From contig NC_092459.1 of the NCBI RefSeq assembly GCF_047495875.1, positions 8,312,965 through 8,376,964 on the forward strand: a DNA stretch of 64,000 nt. Direction: 5' to 3'. Positions within the stretch are counted from its first letter, which is position 1, and each line of letters starts with the position of its first letter. The stretch is from Pithys albifrons albifrons. Taxonomy: Eukaryota; Chordata; Aves; Passeriformes; Thamnophilidae. The notes beneath the pieces were generated by a model. That model saw only the letters and a program-made list of their open reading frames with translations, was not told where the DNA came from and did not search any database. Shown in pieces: positions 51,022 through 63,262 of this stretch. The position numbers and the translations under genes are program-made.

Positions 51022-52842
51022 TCACCTTTACAGTTTGAGCAAGCTATACTGAAATAATTTTTAATGTATAACTAAAAGCAAACTAACAACATTTCTCCCC
51101 AGCCTTTTCTTCTGCCACCAAATGAAAAAAAGAAATATCCAGTCGCAGCCAAGAGGGTTTCAGTTGTCTTTTCTAATAAAATGGTCAACGCCTGCATTTC
51201 CATCCTTTAAGAGCAGCTGCCATTGACCACATCTGCATCACATCACCTCATCACAGGGCCCCACTCATGCAAGGGTTGGTGTTTGGGAGCAGATAGTTAG
51301 AGATCCAGTGGCACTTGCTTCTGATAGACAAAGATTCCATCTTCAGATCTGAGCTCTCTTATGCTCAAATATATACTTTGGTTGAGCATCTACAGAGTTG
51401 CAGTGGAAACCAGCCTTCCAGCAGAGTCCAAGTAGAGATCACGGCTTTGATTATCAGCAAGAATGCTTGGCAAAACATATGCAACATAATTAAGAAAAAA
51501 CAAAGTTGTGAAGTTTACTGTTTGAGTCAGCCCAGTTCAAAACAAACAAACTTAGTTCAGGAAAATTGTTATTGGTTTCCTTGACTATAAGAGCCCTTCT
51601 GGAAGAGAAAAGCCCCCACAAAAATCTGAGTGCAATTTTAAATTCTGACGCAATTTGGGGCTTAGATTTTCCTCACAGAATGCTGAAAACACGTTTTTGC
51701 ATTAATTTAGGATCAGAGTGGATATTATACAGAAAGCTGGTTTCTGTGCTCTGGAGAGCCTGCATTTGTCATGAAGAATTCATTGGGATGAAAGCGGGAA
51801 AAGTTCCATATGTTGAAAACTTAGGTGGGTCTTCACAAAGCTGAGACAGAGAGAAGAGAAACTATGAGCTGCTGTGGCAGTTTTCTCATAAGTTAAAAGG
51901 AGACAGAACTCTACTCCCAGACTGGACCAAGAGGGTGACTTTGCATTAGCACAATTTTACATCCCATTGTGGCATTTAGGATATAATCTTTAGCCCATAC
52001 CAGCACTGCTCCTGTCAGGGGAGATGCCTTTCTGCCCATCTCAGGAGGCCAGTCTTGCAAGACAAAATACCAAATTGTTTTTCTTTCTCAGATTTATACA
52101 TGTTTATCTCTTTTAGAATTCATCTGAAGTAAAATGGATCCAGCTTTCTTTCAAATAATACAAAACATATGGGGACAGGGTTGTGTAAGTCACAAGTTGA
52201 AAAGAACCAAAGCCCTTCCATGATTATCTCAGACCCACATGATATTCTCAAATCTGACAGACCTGTTATGCGAGCAAATACTTGAAGACCGGCAGCCAGC
52301 TTTGTAGCAACTATACAGCACGGACAACTCTGGGTGGAGTTATTCCACTTACTTGCTCTTCAGGCTGATTTGTGTTACACCATTTTGGAGAGCAGAAAAG
52401 TGTGAATCTTGTTTTTTCAAAGCATTCTTACTGCCACACAAGGCCCACTTGCTTCTGAAAAGCTACTATCTGTAAAGGACCTATATCAAACTTACTAGTA
52501 CATGAGAACAAGCCCTAAAATCTTTCTAATATCAGTGTTCTCTAATGCTGAATTGTTTGATATGTGTCATATTGCAAATTGTCATTGAAGAGAAAAAAAA
52601 TGTAGAAAAAAGGGATTTTTTTGAGATATTTTACTCATATGAAATTTAAAGTAGAAAATTTAGAAATCAGAAAATTTAAAAAAATTACTTCTTATTGACA
52701 GCCATTGTTTGCAGCTCCTTTCTGCTTTATAGGAGGTAAAATGTTTTGTAAGAGTTTACTAATGTGGAGCAGCCTTCATATTCACCACTGAATTTGGCTA
52801 CTGGAGATGCTAAGGATGTTTACTCCATCATGCCTTAGATTT
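51022..52842. other. Non-coding sequence
   Basis: No gene or transposon recognised. 52590-52690 is AT-rich. Confidence 0.5.
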
Positions 52843-52847
52843 GCCTC

Positions 52848-53882
52848 TGTTGTGGTTTAACCCCAGCTAGCAGCTCAGCCCCACACAGCCACTCACTCAT
52901 TCTCTGATGGTACAAAGGGGGAGAAAATTGAAAGGGTAAAAGTGAGAAAACTTATGGGTTGAGATAAAGACACTTTAATAGGTAAAGTAAAACAAGAAAT
53001 TTATTCACCCTTTCCCATTTGCAGGCAGGTATTCAGACACCCAAAGGTGTTAGCATCCAAAGCACGACAACAATGATGGTGAAGGGCCTTGAGGGGAATC
53101 CATATGAGGAGCAGCTGAGGTCACTTGGTCTTTTCAGCCTGGAGGAGACTGAGGGGAGACCTCATGACAGTTACAGCTTCCTTGTGAGGGCAAAAGGAGG
53201 GGCAGGCACTGTTCTCTTCTCTGTAGTGACAAGTGACAGAACCCTTGGAAATGGTGTGAAGTTGGGTCAAGGAATGTTTAGGTTGGATATTAGAAAAAAG
53301 GTTCTTCACCCAAAAGGTGGTTGTGCACTGGAACAAGCTCCCCAGGGTAATGGTCAGAGTACCAAGCCTGACAGAGCTCAAGAAGCATTCCTACAGTGCT
53401 CTCAGAGACATGTGATTCTTGAGGTGTCCTGTACAGGGATAAGAGTAGGACTTGATTATCCTTGTGGGTCCCTTCCAAGTTCAAATATTCTGTGACTCCA
53501 TTATCCCCAAGACAGAAGGGGCTCCATCACACATAACAGTGACTTGGGAAGACAAATGTCTATACTCCGAACATCCCTCTACTCCTTCTTTTTCCCCCAA
53601 CTCTATATGCTCAGCATTATGCCATAAGGTCTGGGATATTCCTTGGTTCAGTTGGGGTCACCTGTCCCAGCTGCGTCTCCTCCCAAGTCCTTGTGCACCC
53701 CCAGTCCCCTTACTGGTGGAGTGGGGTGAGGAAAAGAAAAGGCCTCAATGTTGTGCATGCACTGCTCAGCAATAATGAAAATATCCTTGTGTTATCAACA
53801 CTGTTTCCAGTACAATTCCAAAGCACAGCCCACACCAGATGCTATGACAAAAATTAACTCCACCCCAGCAAAATCTAGTACA
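52848..53882 (-). mobile_element. ERVL solo LTR, minus strand, split by a CR1
   Basis: Plus-strand ends are TGTTGTGGTTTAACCCCAGC and ATCTAGTACA. The perfect 5-bp duplication GCCTC flanks it at 52843-52847 and 53883-53887. On the minus strand it begins TGTACTAGATTTTGC and contains AATAAA (plus TTTATT, 52999-53004). This matches the abundant avian ERVL LTR that opens TGTACTGGTTTTGGC. The left part (52848-about 53044) and right part (about 53503-53882) are consecutive in that family; a plus-strand CR1 sits between them. Without the CR1 the LTR would be about 575 bp, a normal length. No internal viral region is attached. Confidence 0.9.
53045..53502 (+). mobile_element. CR1 LINE 3' copy nested in an ERVL LTR
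   Basis: The plus strand translates as MVKGLEGNPYEEQLRSLGLF followed by SLEE-type sequence, SDRT.GNG.KL and FRLDIRKK, the CR1 ORF2 C-terminal pattern. Its 3' part has 'cttgtgggtcccttccaag' and ends at TATTCTGTGACTCC, a one-unit remnant of the CR1 tail. One long frame (53019-53495) stays open across most of it because the original frame and a shifted frame both lack stops; about residue 100 onward is out of the CR1 frame. It is 5'-truncated and cannot mobilise. No clear target-site duplication is visible. It is younger than the LTR that contains it. Confidence 0.88.
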
Positions 53883-56800
53883 GCCTCACAGAAACTGCAC
53901 TATACCAGGACATCTCTCTAATGTGACGGGTTTGTCCATGCCATGTCAGCTGCTGTTCTGGGCCATGCATTTATAATACAGCTACACCACACAGGTGTCA
54001 TGCAGGCAGAGTTTAAGTCCCACGAAGTGAGAGTGGGGCCCAATTCATTTGAAGAACTGCTTTTAGGATACACAGGTGGTACCACCCATGGTATTCAGAT
54101 ATTTGAAGAGCTGAAAGGTTTGGTCTGACAGTGTTCATCAGCACCTAGAGCACACATACTTTCCAGGCTTCAGAAAGTGGCTCAGAGAGACTGAAAGCAC
54201 CCTGTCCTCCAAAAGCTGTAGGATATGGTGTTAAGGACACCTGTGTTTGCTTTCTGAAAGCAGCTTAGCACTAGCAGAGCTGCAGGCCAGCCTGACTTAA
54301 TGGCTATGGAGCAGATAAATGTGCCTGGGTGCTGCACAGAGAGTAGCTCACGAGCAGGAAGCACCAGTGGGTGTGACAAAGCTGGAGCTGGAAGCAGTTA
54401 GACATGTCACATTATACGAGTAGCTCAAACTACACAAGAGCATAAGTTCTGCACGTGCCACGGGCAGGGCAAAGCCAATTACATTTTATCAGCCTCAGAC
54501 TGCTGTATTGTCCCCTTCACTTTTTGACATTGATCTAGTGAAACCAGTGCATATTAAGACACTTTTTCCTACTCTTTTTTTTTTAAGTAAAAATATTTCA
54601 AAGAACCCCTTCCCATCAGTAATATCATATGGTTCTATTTTACTTAATTGTTGCTCTACATAAAAAGACTGGAGATAAAAGTTATTTTCTGGAAAGTCAC
54701 AGCTGTATTGCCAGCTGCATTACTGGCAAAAGTAGTTATTGTAACAGGATTTTTTTTCTTTTTATGTTCTTGATATATAGCTTAGATTTATATTGTCTAC
54801 ATTCATTTGTGTAAGCTGCAATAATCTAATACCAGCTATCTATATCAGAGTCACTAATTGAGTGAAAATACATTTAACTGTACAAAGCTTCCTAAAACCA
54901 TATGGAAAAATACCCTTCAGTGTATGTAAATACAGTTTTGGGGAAGACGATTAAGCATAATCTGAGGCAAAATGTGGCCATGTGGTCTTTTCAAAGTAAA
55001 GAAAAGAAGCTAGAAATGTACCTATCTCTCCATCCCCCTTGTTACCAGGAGCCAATTTTTAACAAAGTGCAATTGTATTAAATACAATTGAAGAATACAC
55101 TGTATTCTTTAAAATGCGTAAGGATTAGTGTCTTCAGCTAGGGGGACAATCTCGCTATTGTCTCCATCCAAAGCTTGCAGTCTCGTTGTTTTATCTTAGA
55201 GGAAGTTTATTCCTAGATAGTGATCTTCATAACACGGAGTTGAGAATAGAGACATTGACAGTTATGGATATAGTTTATTGCTTCTTTATAAAAACACTAT
55301 TTAGTAGCAGGAGTGAATATTTGAGTCAGCAGAGACATACATTTGCTCCTCTCAGCTAATCTGTCAGGTTTTGCCTATTTATAGATCTTAGGAGCTTCTT
55401 TCTAAAATTTGGCCATAGTCAATACTTTGTCTGACTGTAAGTCTCCACATGCTTTTTGGAAAGGACACAGTTTAAACTTTAACTTTTATAGTTACACAGG
55501 ACGTATAAAATGCTTGCACAGTGAGGTTTGTATACTGAAAGTTGCACAGATCAGAGAAGATAAATGGCACCAAGAAATTCAAGACACTATCACAAACCTG
55601 TTCATGTTCCAATATATCCCTGAAATTTTCAGAAGTCCCTTTGTACTGCCTTGTTTGCAGTCTCAATGCTTTCTCTGACTCTAAAAATCTCTCTCAGTTA
55701 GACTACCTTTAAAACATTTACAATTTCTAATTAGACATTGAAACTGTTGTCATTCTTTTCTTCTTTTCTATGAAACATAATTTACTTTTATGTTTTTAGT
55801 AGAATTACTGTGGTTGGTCGTTTTTTTTTTTTACTGACTTGTCAAATGGATGTTACCAGAAATAAACAAATAGGATTACTGAAGTCTCTTTCTTTCAGGG
55901 ATGACACTTCTCTCTTTCCCTCGTGCCCACTGGACAGAATATCTTGAAATCTGGGAAAAAAAGTTAGCAGTTCTGTTGTCTAAGTTAATGGGTGACATTT
56001 TAGAAGACACTTTTCTGTCTGAAAACAAATTAACTTCAAAAAAACCAGTAATGTCATCCCTTATTCCTGATTATTATTCATTCTTTTATCAAGGTTGACT
56101 AATTTAGTTTATGAAATAAGAACAGTTTAGGGAACCTTATGGTTTCCAGTCAATATTAACTCCTTTGGCACCTGACTTCTCTGATTCTCTGAATAACCTT
56201 AAGAGTCCCAGCACTTGTCATGCATTTTTCTATAATGCAATATACTGCATAGAAAACCTCCAGCTGCAGCTGCAGTTGCAGTCAGAACTGAGTACTGTTA
56301 CCATCTGATGACATTATTTGACTAACAATGCTCGTTGATAGTTTCCAACTAGTAAAGCCAAAATTTGTGGAATGAGCAGTGAGAAGAGGGCAGGTTTCTC
56401 CATCTCTTCATCTAAACAAAAGCCTCTTTACCACTCCTGACCTCCCTCCACTTTCTCCTTCTTGTCCCGAACCTGCACTGACCCTTCCTGCTTCAGTGAC
56501 ACATCTATCATGGACTCTCCCAACTTCCCATCAGACATCTTTGCATTTCTCCCTGACCACTCCTTTGCCCTTTTTGGCCCAGGTCTCTACCAGCTGAGTC
56601 TTATTGCAATCCACATCCACCCTCCATTCTGCTATATGCACTCTGAAAGCCAAAAACTCCCAAGTGCTTCATACTCTGACCAGCCACGAGCATCTGTTTC
56701 TGCCAGCCACAAGACCTTGTCAACATTTGTTGGCAGCTTTGAAATAATGTACCTAGATATGGAATAAAAGTGAATAAAACTGAGGTGGACTCTAGGAGAA

Positions 56801-58766
56801 TAGGATATTCCTGGTGCAAGTGAAACCAAATAGCAATTTCCTGTTAGTATTACAGAAGTACTTCTGAATAGAGGATAAGAAGAATCCTTACTTCCTCCAG
56901 GAGTATGTGAAGTGATGATTTTTTTGCAGTTTCCCATATTTTTTAGAAATGACACTTCTAGTAAACTGCTGAAAATATGCATCTGTCTTCAATAAAGACA
57001 GGACTTAATTAGTACATCTTTCCCTCTGTTGAATAAGTAAAAAAAAGGCAGAGAAGCAAGAGGAAGAGATTTATTTTGGTGCCATATGAATCATAACTAG
57101 CCTAGCATGCAAAGACTGAAATAATGTTAAAGCTTGAAAGAAATTATGTATAAATGGAAAAGTCATCCCTCATGTTTAACAGCAAACAGTAGATACAATA
57201 CACCATGTTCTGGTGCAGAAGAACAGCTTTTCAGTGGAATTATTCCAGATTTACACTGTGGTGGCTGAAATGAGAAACTATCCCACAGACCACATGTAAC
57301 TGTAGAAGTAACATGATATTCTTTTTCCTTTGGATCATCTTGTTCAAGCTCTGCTTCCAGTGTTTCAAGCTCTGCTTGAACTACTACCCATGGCTGGCAG
57401 TCAGCAAGATGGCCTGGTAAGTGTTAAGTGCCCCACAAACATTTAGTGAAACATCGTCCCATACCTGAAGAGCTTGAAACACAGGAAGAAGTGAGTTTGC
57501 TATTCACAGTATGAAAATAATACCTTTGAATTTTAGGCCAGCCACTACTGTGTTGTTCGAGGGGATTATGCGAAAGGAATTGTTTTAAGAGGATGCTGAT
57601 ATGACTTTGTGGGTGCTCCTTCCACACAAGGTAGTGAGAATAAAGCCTCAAGCTGATTTTGGTGAAATTAGACTGACAGATGGTGTAGATGGGGATCATT
57701 CAGGACAGGAAGAGCACTGTTTGGGGGTTAAGGCACTGTTGTCAGTTTTGCTCCCATATCAGCTGATGTTGGAACGTGGGCTGCAGTGGGTGGATAATGA
57801 CACTGGTTACTGGCTTTCAACCTCCTTAGCTGATTGCCATCAAGGTGAAAGTGGCAGGTGACATTTTGTTGGCGGGGAAAGACAAAGAGGAAAAGAGAAG
57901 TAGGACCTGAAAGGCCATAACTTGAAGGTTTAAAAGAGAAAGATTAGGGTTTGAAATAAACCAAGAAAACTTCTGAGAGTTTTTTAAGTAAAACAGGATA
58001 GATTGATATCACAACTACAGAAGGGGAGGAAGTGGAAACTAGAAGGCCCTGGTTTCTGGTGGAAATTGTTCAACTTGTTTTGATTCTGCCTGATATATAT
58101 TGTTAATATGGAAATACCTTACAGAATAGAATGAAATGCAAGTTAGTTTTCTGAAATAACTGCAAATTAATTAATGTCAGGCACCAATTGATTGCAAACT
58201 GGGAAGCAGGGTAAATTAGTACATTTAGAGTTATTAGTTTGCTACCAGAAGCTCCAGTCTTTAAAATATTCAATATGGGCAAATGTTGTGTCCAGAAAAG
58301 ATTCCAGCTCTGCTAGAACTGTTGTTTCACAGTAAGTAGACAGTGCCAAGCTGAGTTCTGTATAAACTAAAAATAAGCCATTATTAGGCATATTTTGTGG
58401 GGATTTCTGCTTTAGATATAACTAATTTAAACTCACTCTGTGGCCCTTTGGGATGCTTTGAAAAATATCCTAAGATGTAAGTTCATGCAGATGGAAACAG
58501 GGTAATAAGGGAAGGATGTGTGGGTTACTAATAAAAGAGTATGAGAGTTGAAACTGTCTCATTTTATTCAAACAACCCTCTCATCATTACTGTGTGTTCC
58601 AAGGACATTGCAAGGTTCTCAGAAGACAGGTTCATCCTCTGTCTCAATGCAAGTGCAGCAGCAGCACTTCTAGGGGTTTTTGTAGTTTGTGGTAAAGTCA
58701 GTTTAACTGAGTAGCAATCTGAGTCCAGTGTTCAGTAAATAAGGAGAAAAGATATGAGTGTTTATT

Positions 58767-58800
58767 TAAAAAACCCCCCAAAACAACGAACCAAACCAAC
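58767..58800. repeat. A/C-rich low-complexity tract
   Basis: An A-run followed by CCCCCC, AAAACAACG and AACCAAACC units. Confidence 0.75.
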
Positions 58801-59470
58801 ACATACTATTTCAAATATCCTCCTCCAACTACTGTCAGAATAAGTGCCTTTTCACTTCATTAGTGACACTGTCTCCCTGTCCTGGGAATGTTATCCTTCA
58901 TAGCTCTCCCTGGGGCAACTACAGCATTCCAGTGCCAAAGCCAACCAACGGAAAAAAAGCTACTTTTGTTTAATCTAAAACTTTTGCAAATTATTAGCAG
59001 CTATATATTACTCCTATATATGCCATTCAGCAACCACCAATATTTTTGATTACAAATTAGTGACTTTATCAGCGTTGGCCATGTTAGATATTTGAAATAA
59101 TTTGTCTTTTTATTAAAAATCACTTGAAGAAAGCACAGCCTTGACTTGTAGGCATTTTAATGCAATGCCCCCCATTCAAAGTGGGTCCTTATTTGCTGGT
59201 CTAGAGTAAATGTTGAAAAATGCTGTACAATAACATCTGCTATTACACAATAGTTCTCTATTTGCTTCCAAGGAGCTTCCAACTCGGCATTGCGTAACTT
59301 TTTTTCTTCACATAAAACAATGAGAGCGTATGTTGGCCTGTGAAAGACTGTATGGCCTGAAGAAATAAATACCTCTCACAGACACCCAGCACAAAACCTC
59401 ATTGTTGGAGCAATTTTGCCAGAGAAGTTGCACTGGGGCTCAGTCCAATAAGGAGTAGCTCTCTTGATGC

Positions 59471-59530
59471 TGAAAGACTTTAATTGTCTCTGAAAGATTT
59501 AAATTGTCTCAGAAAGATTTCAAAAGAATT
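59471..59530. repeat. 20-bp tandem repeat, three copies
   Basis: Units TGAAAGACTTTAATTGTCTC, TGAAAGATTTAAATTGTCTC and a diverged third unit (AGAAAGATTTCAAAAGAATT) follow one another with exact 20-bp spacing. The first two differ at two positions. Confidence 0.8.
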
Positions 59531-60117
59531 CCCATATCAGGCAAGTGAGTCAAGATAGACATGGGCAGTTTCCATGGTTTGAGAGTACAGGTGCAGTGCT
59601 GGCTGAGCAGTGAAAGTACAGAGCTGGGGCTGGGATTGCATCTCCAATCTTACTAACAAAATCATACTATTCAAAAGGGAATACTCTTTGCACACTCTGC
59701 ACAGACTATTTTTGAAGCCTGTGTGCCAGCGTGTTCTTCCTCTCTTTCCTCCTTAATAGCATGACATAGAGTTCATTGTCAGAGCAGTTGTACCTTTTTA
59801 ACCATTAAAAATGTGATAACTTGTGGTATGTAGGTGAAAACAAACAAACAAACCCCCCAGCATTTGATTTCTTACACGGTTTTCATTTATCAATGAACAT
59901 TCAAAGAGGAAAACTTCCTTTGACTTTCCAGGAACTCACACATGCTTGATTACTTGTTTCTGTGTAGGGACTTGTGACCAGTGTCAGCACACACCACTGC
60001 ATTAAAAAGAAAAAGGCTGTTGCTGCTATAGTCTCTGTAAAGAATTTGTTACTATTGTTAGCTGCTTGCAACATCTGAAATTTGATGCCTTCTGGACAAT
60101 ATATAGAAACAAAGAGA

Positions 60118-60138
60118 GCCAGATGGGGTCCATCTGGC
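60118..60138. repeat. Perfect 9-bp inverted repeat with two E-boxes
   Basis: GCCAGATGG and CCATCTGGC flank the 3-nt loop GGT. Each arm contains an E-box (CAGATG/CATCTG). Confidence 0.85.
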
Positions 60139-61307
60139 CAAATATAGATGTTTATATCTAAAGTGGTCCTTATAAACTCTCACTGTATCCAGTGGGAAGA
60201 AAAAAAAAAGACACATGCACATTTTGATTTATCTCAGGTTGAATGAGATACTTAGAACTAGACACCTAAATTGCCATTCTCATAGTTCCTATTTCTCCCC
60301 GCAGTTTTCAAAGCAGTTTAGTGAATATCAACACTGTAGACACCAAAGCAAGGAGATGAGTTCTATCCCTATTATCATAAAAAAAATATAGAGCCTTAAT
60401 CGGTGTCTATGGTCCTCGAATATACCCATCTATAGCTCTTAAGTAGACTACAACCAAAAATGTAAAAGGAAGGAGAAAAAAGGTGGAACACATTTACATG
60501 CTTAACTGGTTTTTCTTTGGCAGTGTATGAAAACTAACAGAGTTAAGTCAAGTCCATTATACCCTCAGGTAACAAAAATCAAACATGAAACAACATTTTG
60601 TCATAGGATTGTTATTCATGCAACCCTGTTGATATCCCAAAGGGTGTAAAGGAGTAAAAATCAGTACAGAAGTAGCCTTGAGAGTGTTGTGGTAAAGGAT
60701 ATGCTTATAATGCATGTCTCCTCTCCCACTTTCCCTGTTAATGATTATTGGTGTAGCATGCTTTGTATGGGAAAAACAGTTGGTCATTCTTCCTTCCTCC
60801 AGATTTAAATACAAACCTCATATAGATTGCTGTTGACCGAGGCCAGTAATTCTCTGTCAATAATTTTAATGAGGAGCAAGAAAAAGGGAGATTTTTTTGA
60901 TCCCCCCCTTTTTTTTTTAATGCATGACTCCCCAAAAATATGTGAAACTTTACTTAACTTCAAAGTGAATCATTCATTCTGGTGGTTCAACAAGAGCATC
61001 TTGGTCCCACTTTCAGGAGATAATGTCTTAACCAAATAAATGGTAGCACTCTAGAAAAATGCAGGCTTACACTAAACATTTGGAAGAGCTAGACTATAGG
61101 ACAATTGTTTTGTGCTTATTGACCTTTTGTAATATCAATGTTCTCACTCAGCTGTAGCAGCACATGTAGCTGAAGTCTGAAGCACAGTGCTGCAACAGAA
61201 AAAGGGCAACTGATATGACAGAAAGCTAGGGAATTTCAGATGCAGTAGAAAGTTGACAGTGCGGTGTTTGTTCTTTTGCAAATTTGAATATTCTTTCTTG
61301 TTTTGTA

Positions 61308-61642
61308 TCACAGAATCACAGAATGGTTTGGGTTGGAAGGGACCTTAAAGTTTATCTTGTTCCATCCCCCTGCCTACCTTCCACAAGAGCAAGTTGCTCA
61401 AAGCCCCATCTAACCTGGCCTTGAGCAATCCTAGGGATGGGGCATCCACAGCTTCTCTGGGTAACCTTTGCCAGTGCCTTACCACTCTCTGAATAAGAAA
61501 TTGTTTCCTAACATCTAATGTAGACCTCTCCTCTTTTAACTTAAAACCATCCCCCCCTGTCCAATCACTATCTATACATGTAAGGGTCACTCTCCCCCTT
61601 TCTTATAAGCCCACTTTAAGTACTGAAAAGCCTCCAAAATAG
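61308..61642 (-). mobile_element. CR1 LINE 3' end
   Basis: The plus strand starts TCACAGAATCACAGAATGG and continues 'tttgggttggaagggacct' and 'gcatccacagcttctctggg', the reverse complement of a well-preserved CR1 3' end. On the minus strand an 81-codon frame (61345-61590) reads ...LRQ-like sequence, RHWQRLPREAVDAPSLGLLK and ARLDGALSNL, the conserved CR1 ORF2 terminus. It is 5'-truncated after about 335 bp. It is the least diverged CR1 in the window by eye, hence probably the youngest. Confidence 0.92.
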
Positions 61643-61859
61643 GTGATTCTAAGAAGTTCATTTACAAAGTCTATGTCCTTGTTTTAGCAGTCAAAGTTTG
61701 TCCAGAGAGCTAATATGTAAAGTGATAAAAAGGATGGAATTCTGGAGATCATATCCTTATCTTGCCAAGATATTCAAACAGTGGTAGAAGATGTGGCAGC
61801 AAAAGGAAGCATTAGAGGACCATGGTCTGTGCTGTGGGTACTTTGGGTGCAATCACTTT

Positions 61860-62275
61860 TCTTGCCCACAAACTCTGGCTGTGGTCCAGCTCCAAAGTAA
61901 ACAATTTTAGGTGGATGAAAAGGACTTCACACGACAAGCCATTGTGGTTTATGGTGAAAGACCTTTATTGCACACTGCACACAGTTTATATAGGGTTAAG
62001 GCTACATTCTATTAGCTAAATTGAACCTCACATCATCAAACTACAAATTATAATTGGTTAAAATCCATATCTCACAAGTCCAGTGTTTTGATGAACTCAT
62101 CCTGGCTGTTTTCAGGTACATCTCTGGGGTCCTGTGAGAAAGTTGAAGTGTTCTCATGAGAAACTTCTGGGGAGTCGCTGAGAACTCCCAGGGAGTGATT
62201 TCTCCTCTACTGCTCAACAGCAGTGGTGGCCTTGTTGATTCTTAGCTGATAGCGGGTTCAGTCTCACAGGGTCCA
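61860..62275 (-). mobile_element. ERVK-like LTR, minus strand, ends unresolved
   Basis: On the minus strand TATATAAA (plus 61985-61992) is followed after 15 bp by AATAAA (plus 61964-61969), the same close spacing as in the LTR at 34776. Downstream is a sequence compatible with R-U5 ('ggtctttcaccataaaccac'). No matching pair of TG/CA ends with a 5- or 6-bp duplication could be found; candidates at 61826, 61861 and 61880 on one side and 62274 or 62302 on the other do not agree. It may be mutated or truncated. The coordinates are approximate. Confidence 0.5.
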
Positions 62276-63173
62276 CATAGGTCTGAATTGCTCATGTTTC
62301 ATTTCTTTGTACCAACACAGCTCATCATTTCTCTCCTGTCAATTGCAACTTTTTCCTCATGAAACCCTACTTCCTAAATATGAAGGAAAGGCCAAGGATT
62401 TGGTGCTGTTGAGGCCAGAAAGAGGTAATGGCTGACTTGAAATTAAGTTGGCTTTGAGAAAGACAGGGTACAAAGACTGAGTGAAGCTCAACAGTTTGAT
62501 GATCATTGAACTATCAATTCTATAAGATACTGTGGCACCTGAGTTTATCTTGGGGGTATCAGCTACATACCCCAGAGACAGGGAAGTATCATGAGTTATA
62601 TTCAAGTCACTGAACATAACAAAACATAACTATTTAGCTAGGGGAATTACCAACTGACTGTCTTGTAGCCTCTGCATATCATTCTCTCCTTGAGGAAAAG
62701 CTCTGGAGTCAGTGTAAGAAGGGTAGAAGAGCAACAAGATTTTCTGAAAAATGAAAATACAACTGAATTATGTTTTTTCACGGAACAATTAGACAGGACT
62801 ATTCTTATTAAACAAACAAAGAAAAGGTATTGTATGTTATTTCAAATTTATTCTTTTGTTCAGCAAAAGATAGATTTCATATGATTTAAAGAAAGAGGAT
62901 GACCACAGGTATCTTGTTAGAGAGGTCTAGAAACATTATTGGAAGAGCACACCACAAAAGAAAGGCCCTGTGACAGTAGAGGACACCCCAGCATTCCTTT
63001 TTTACTTAAGAATCTCCATAACAGCATGCTTAAAAACGTTAATGATCTTATGGAAAACCACTGTAGCTATTACCTGTCCAGAATTGCTTCATAAAGGTTC
63101 ATAACATGATTTATTTTGGATGGCCAGAAAACCTGAGCACTGTGGGAGTGTGAAAAGAGGTCTCTCAAATATA
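62276..63173. other. Non-coding sequence
   Basis: No gene or transposon recognised. Short chance frames only. Confidence 0.5.
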
Positions 63174-63200
63174 AGATAGATAGATGATAGATAGATAGAT

Positions 63201-63260
<60 letters not shown>

Positions 63261-63262
63261 TA
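63174..63262. repeat. (GATA)n microsatellite
   Basis: About 89 bp of GATA/TAGA units. The left third carries two GATGATAGATA interruptions, while the right part is a pure run of about fifteen units. The Ile-Tyr-Leu-Ser repeat protein frame on the minus strand is produced by this repeat. Confidence 0.95.

Larger units (their letters stand above)
53888..61307. other. Long non-coding stretch
   Basis: No gene or transposon recognised over 7.4 kb. Frames of up to 116 codons (around 56379-56982, both strands) coincide with a pyrimidine-rich stretch. A frame at 57601-57861 ends near a donor-like CAG|GTGACA but has no domain or acceptor that I can support. Small repeats are listed separately. Confidence 0.5.

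Noticed and set aside
53121..53484. Minus-strand frames within the CR1 copy
   Set aside because: Shadows of the plus-strand CR1 reading frame.
56379..56982. Overlapping frames on both strands (72, 101 and 116 codons)
   Set aside because: They coincide with a pyrimidine-skewed stretch poor in stop codons and show no domain or start context.
57601..57861. 86-codon frame ending near CAG|GTGACA, possible exon
   Set aside because: No recognisable domain, no strong acceptor at its start, and a stop before the donor in the same frame.
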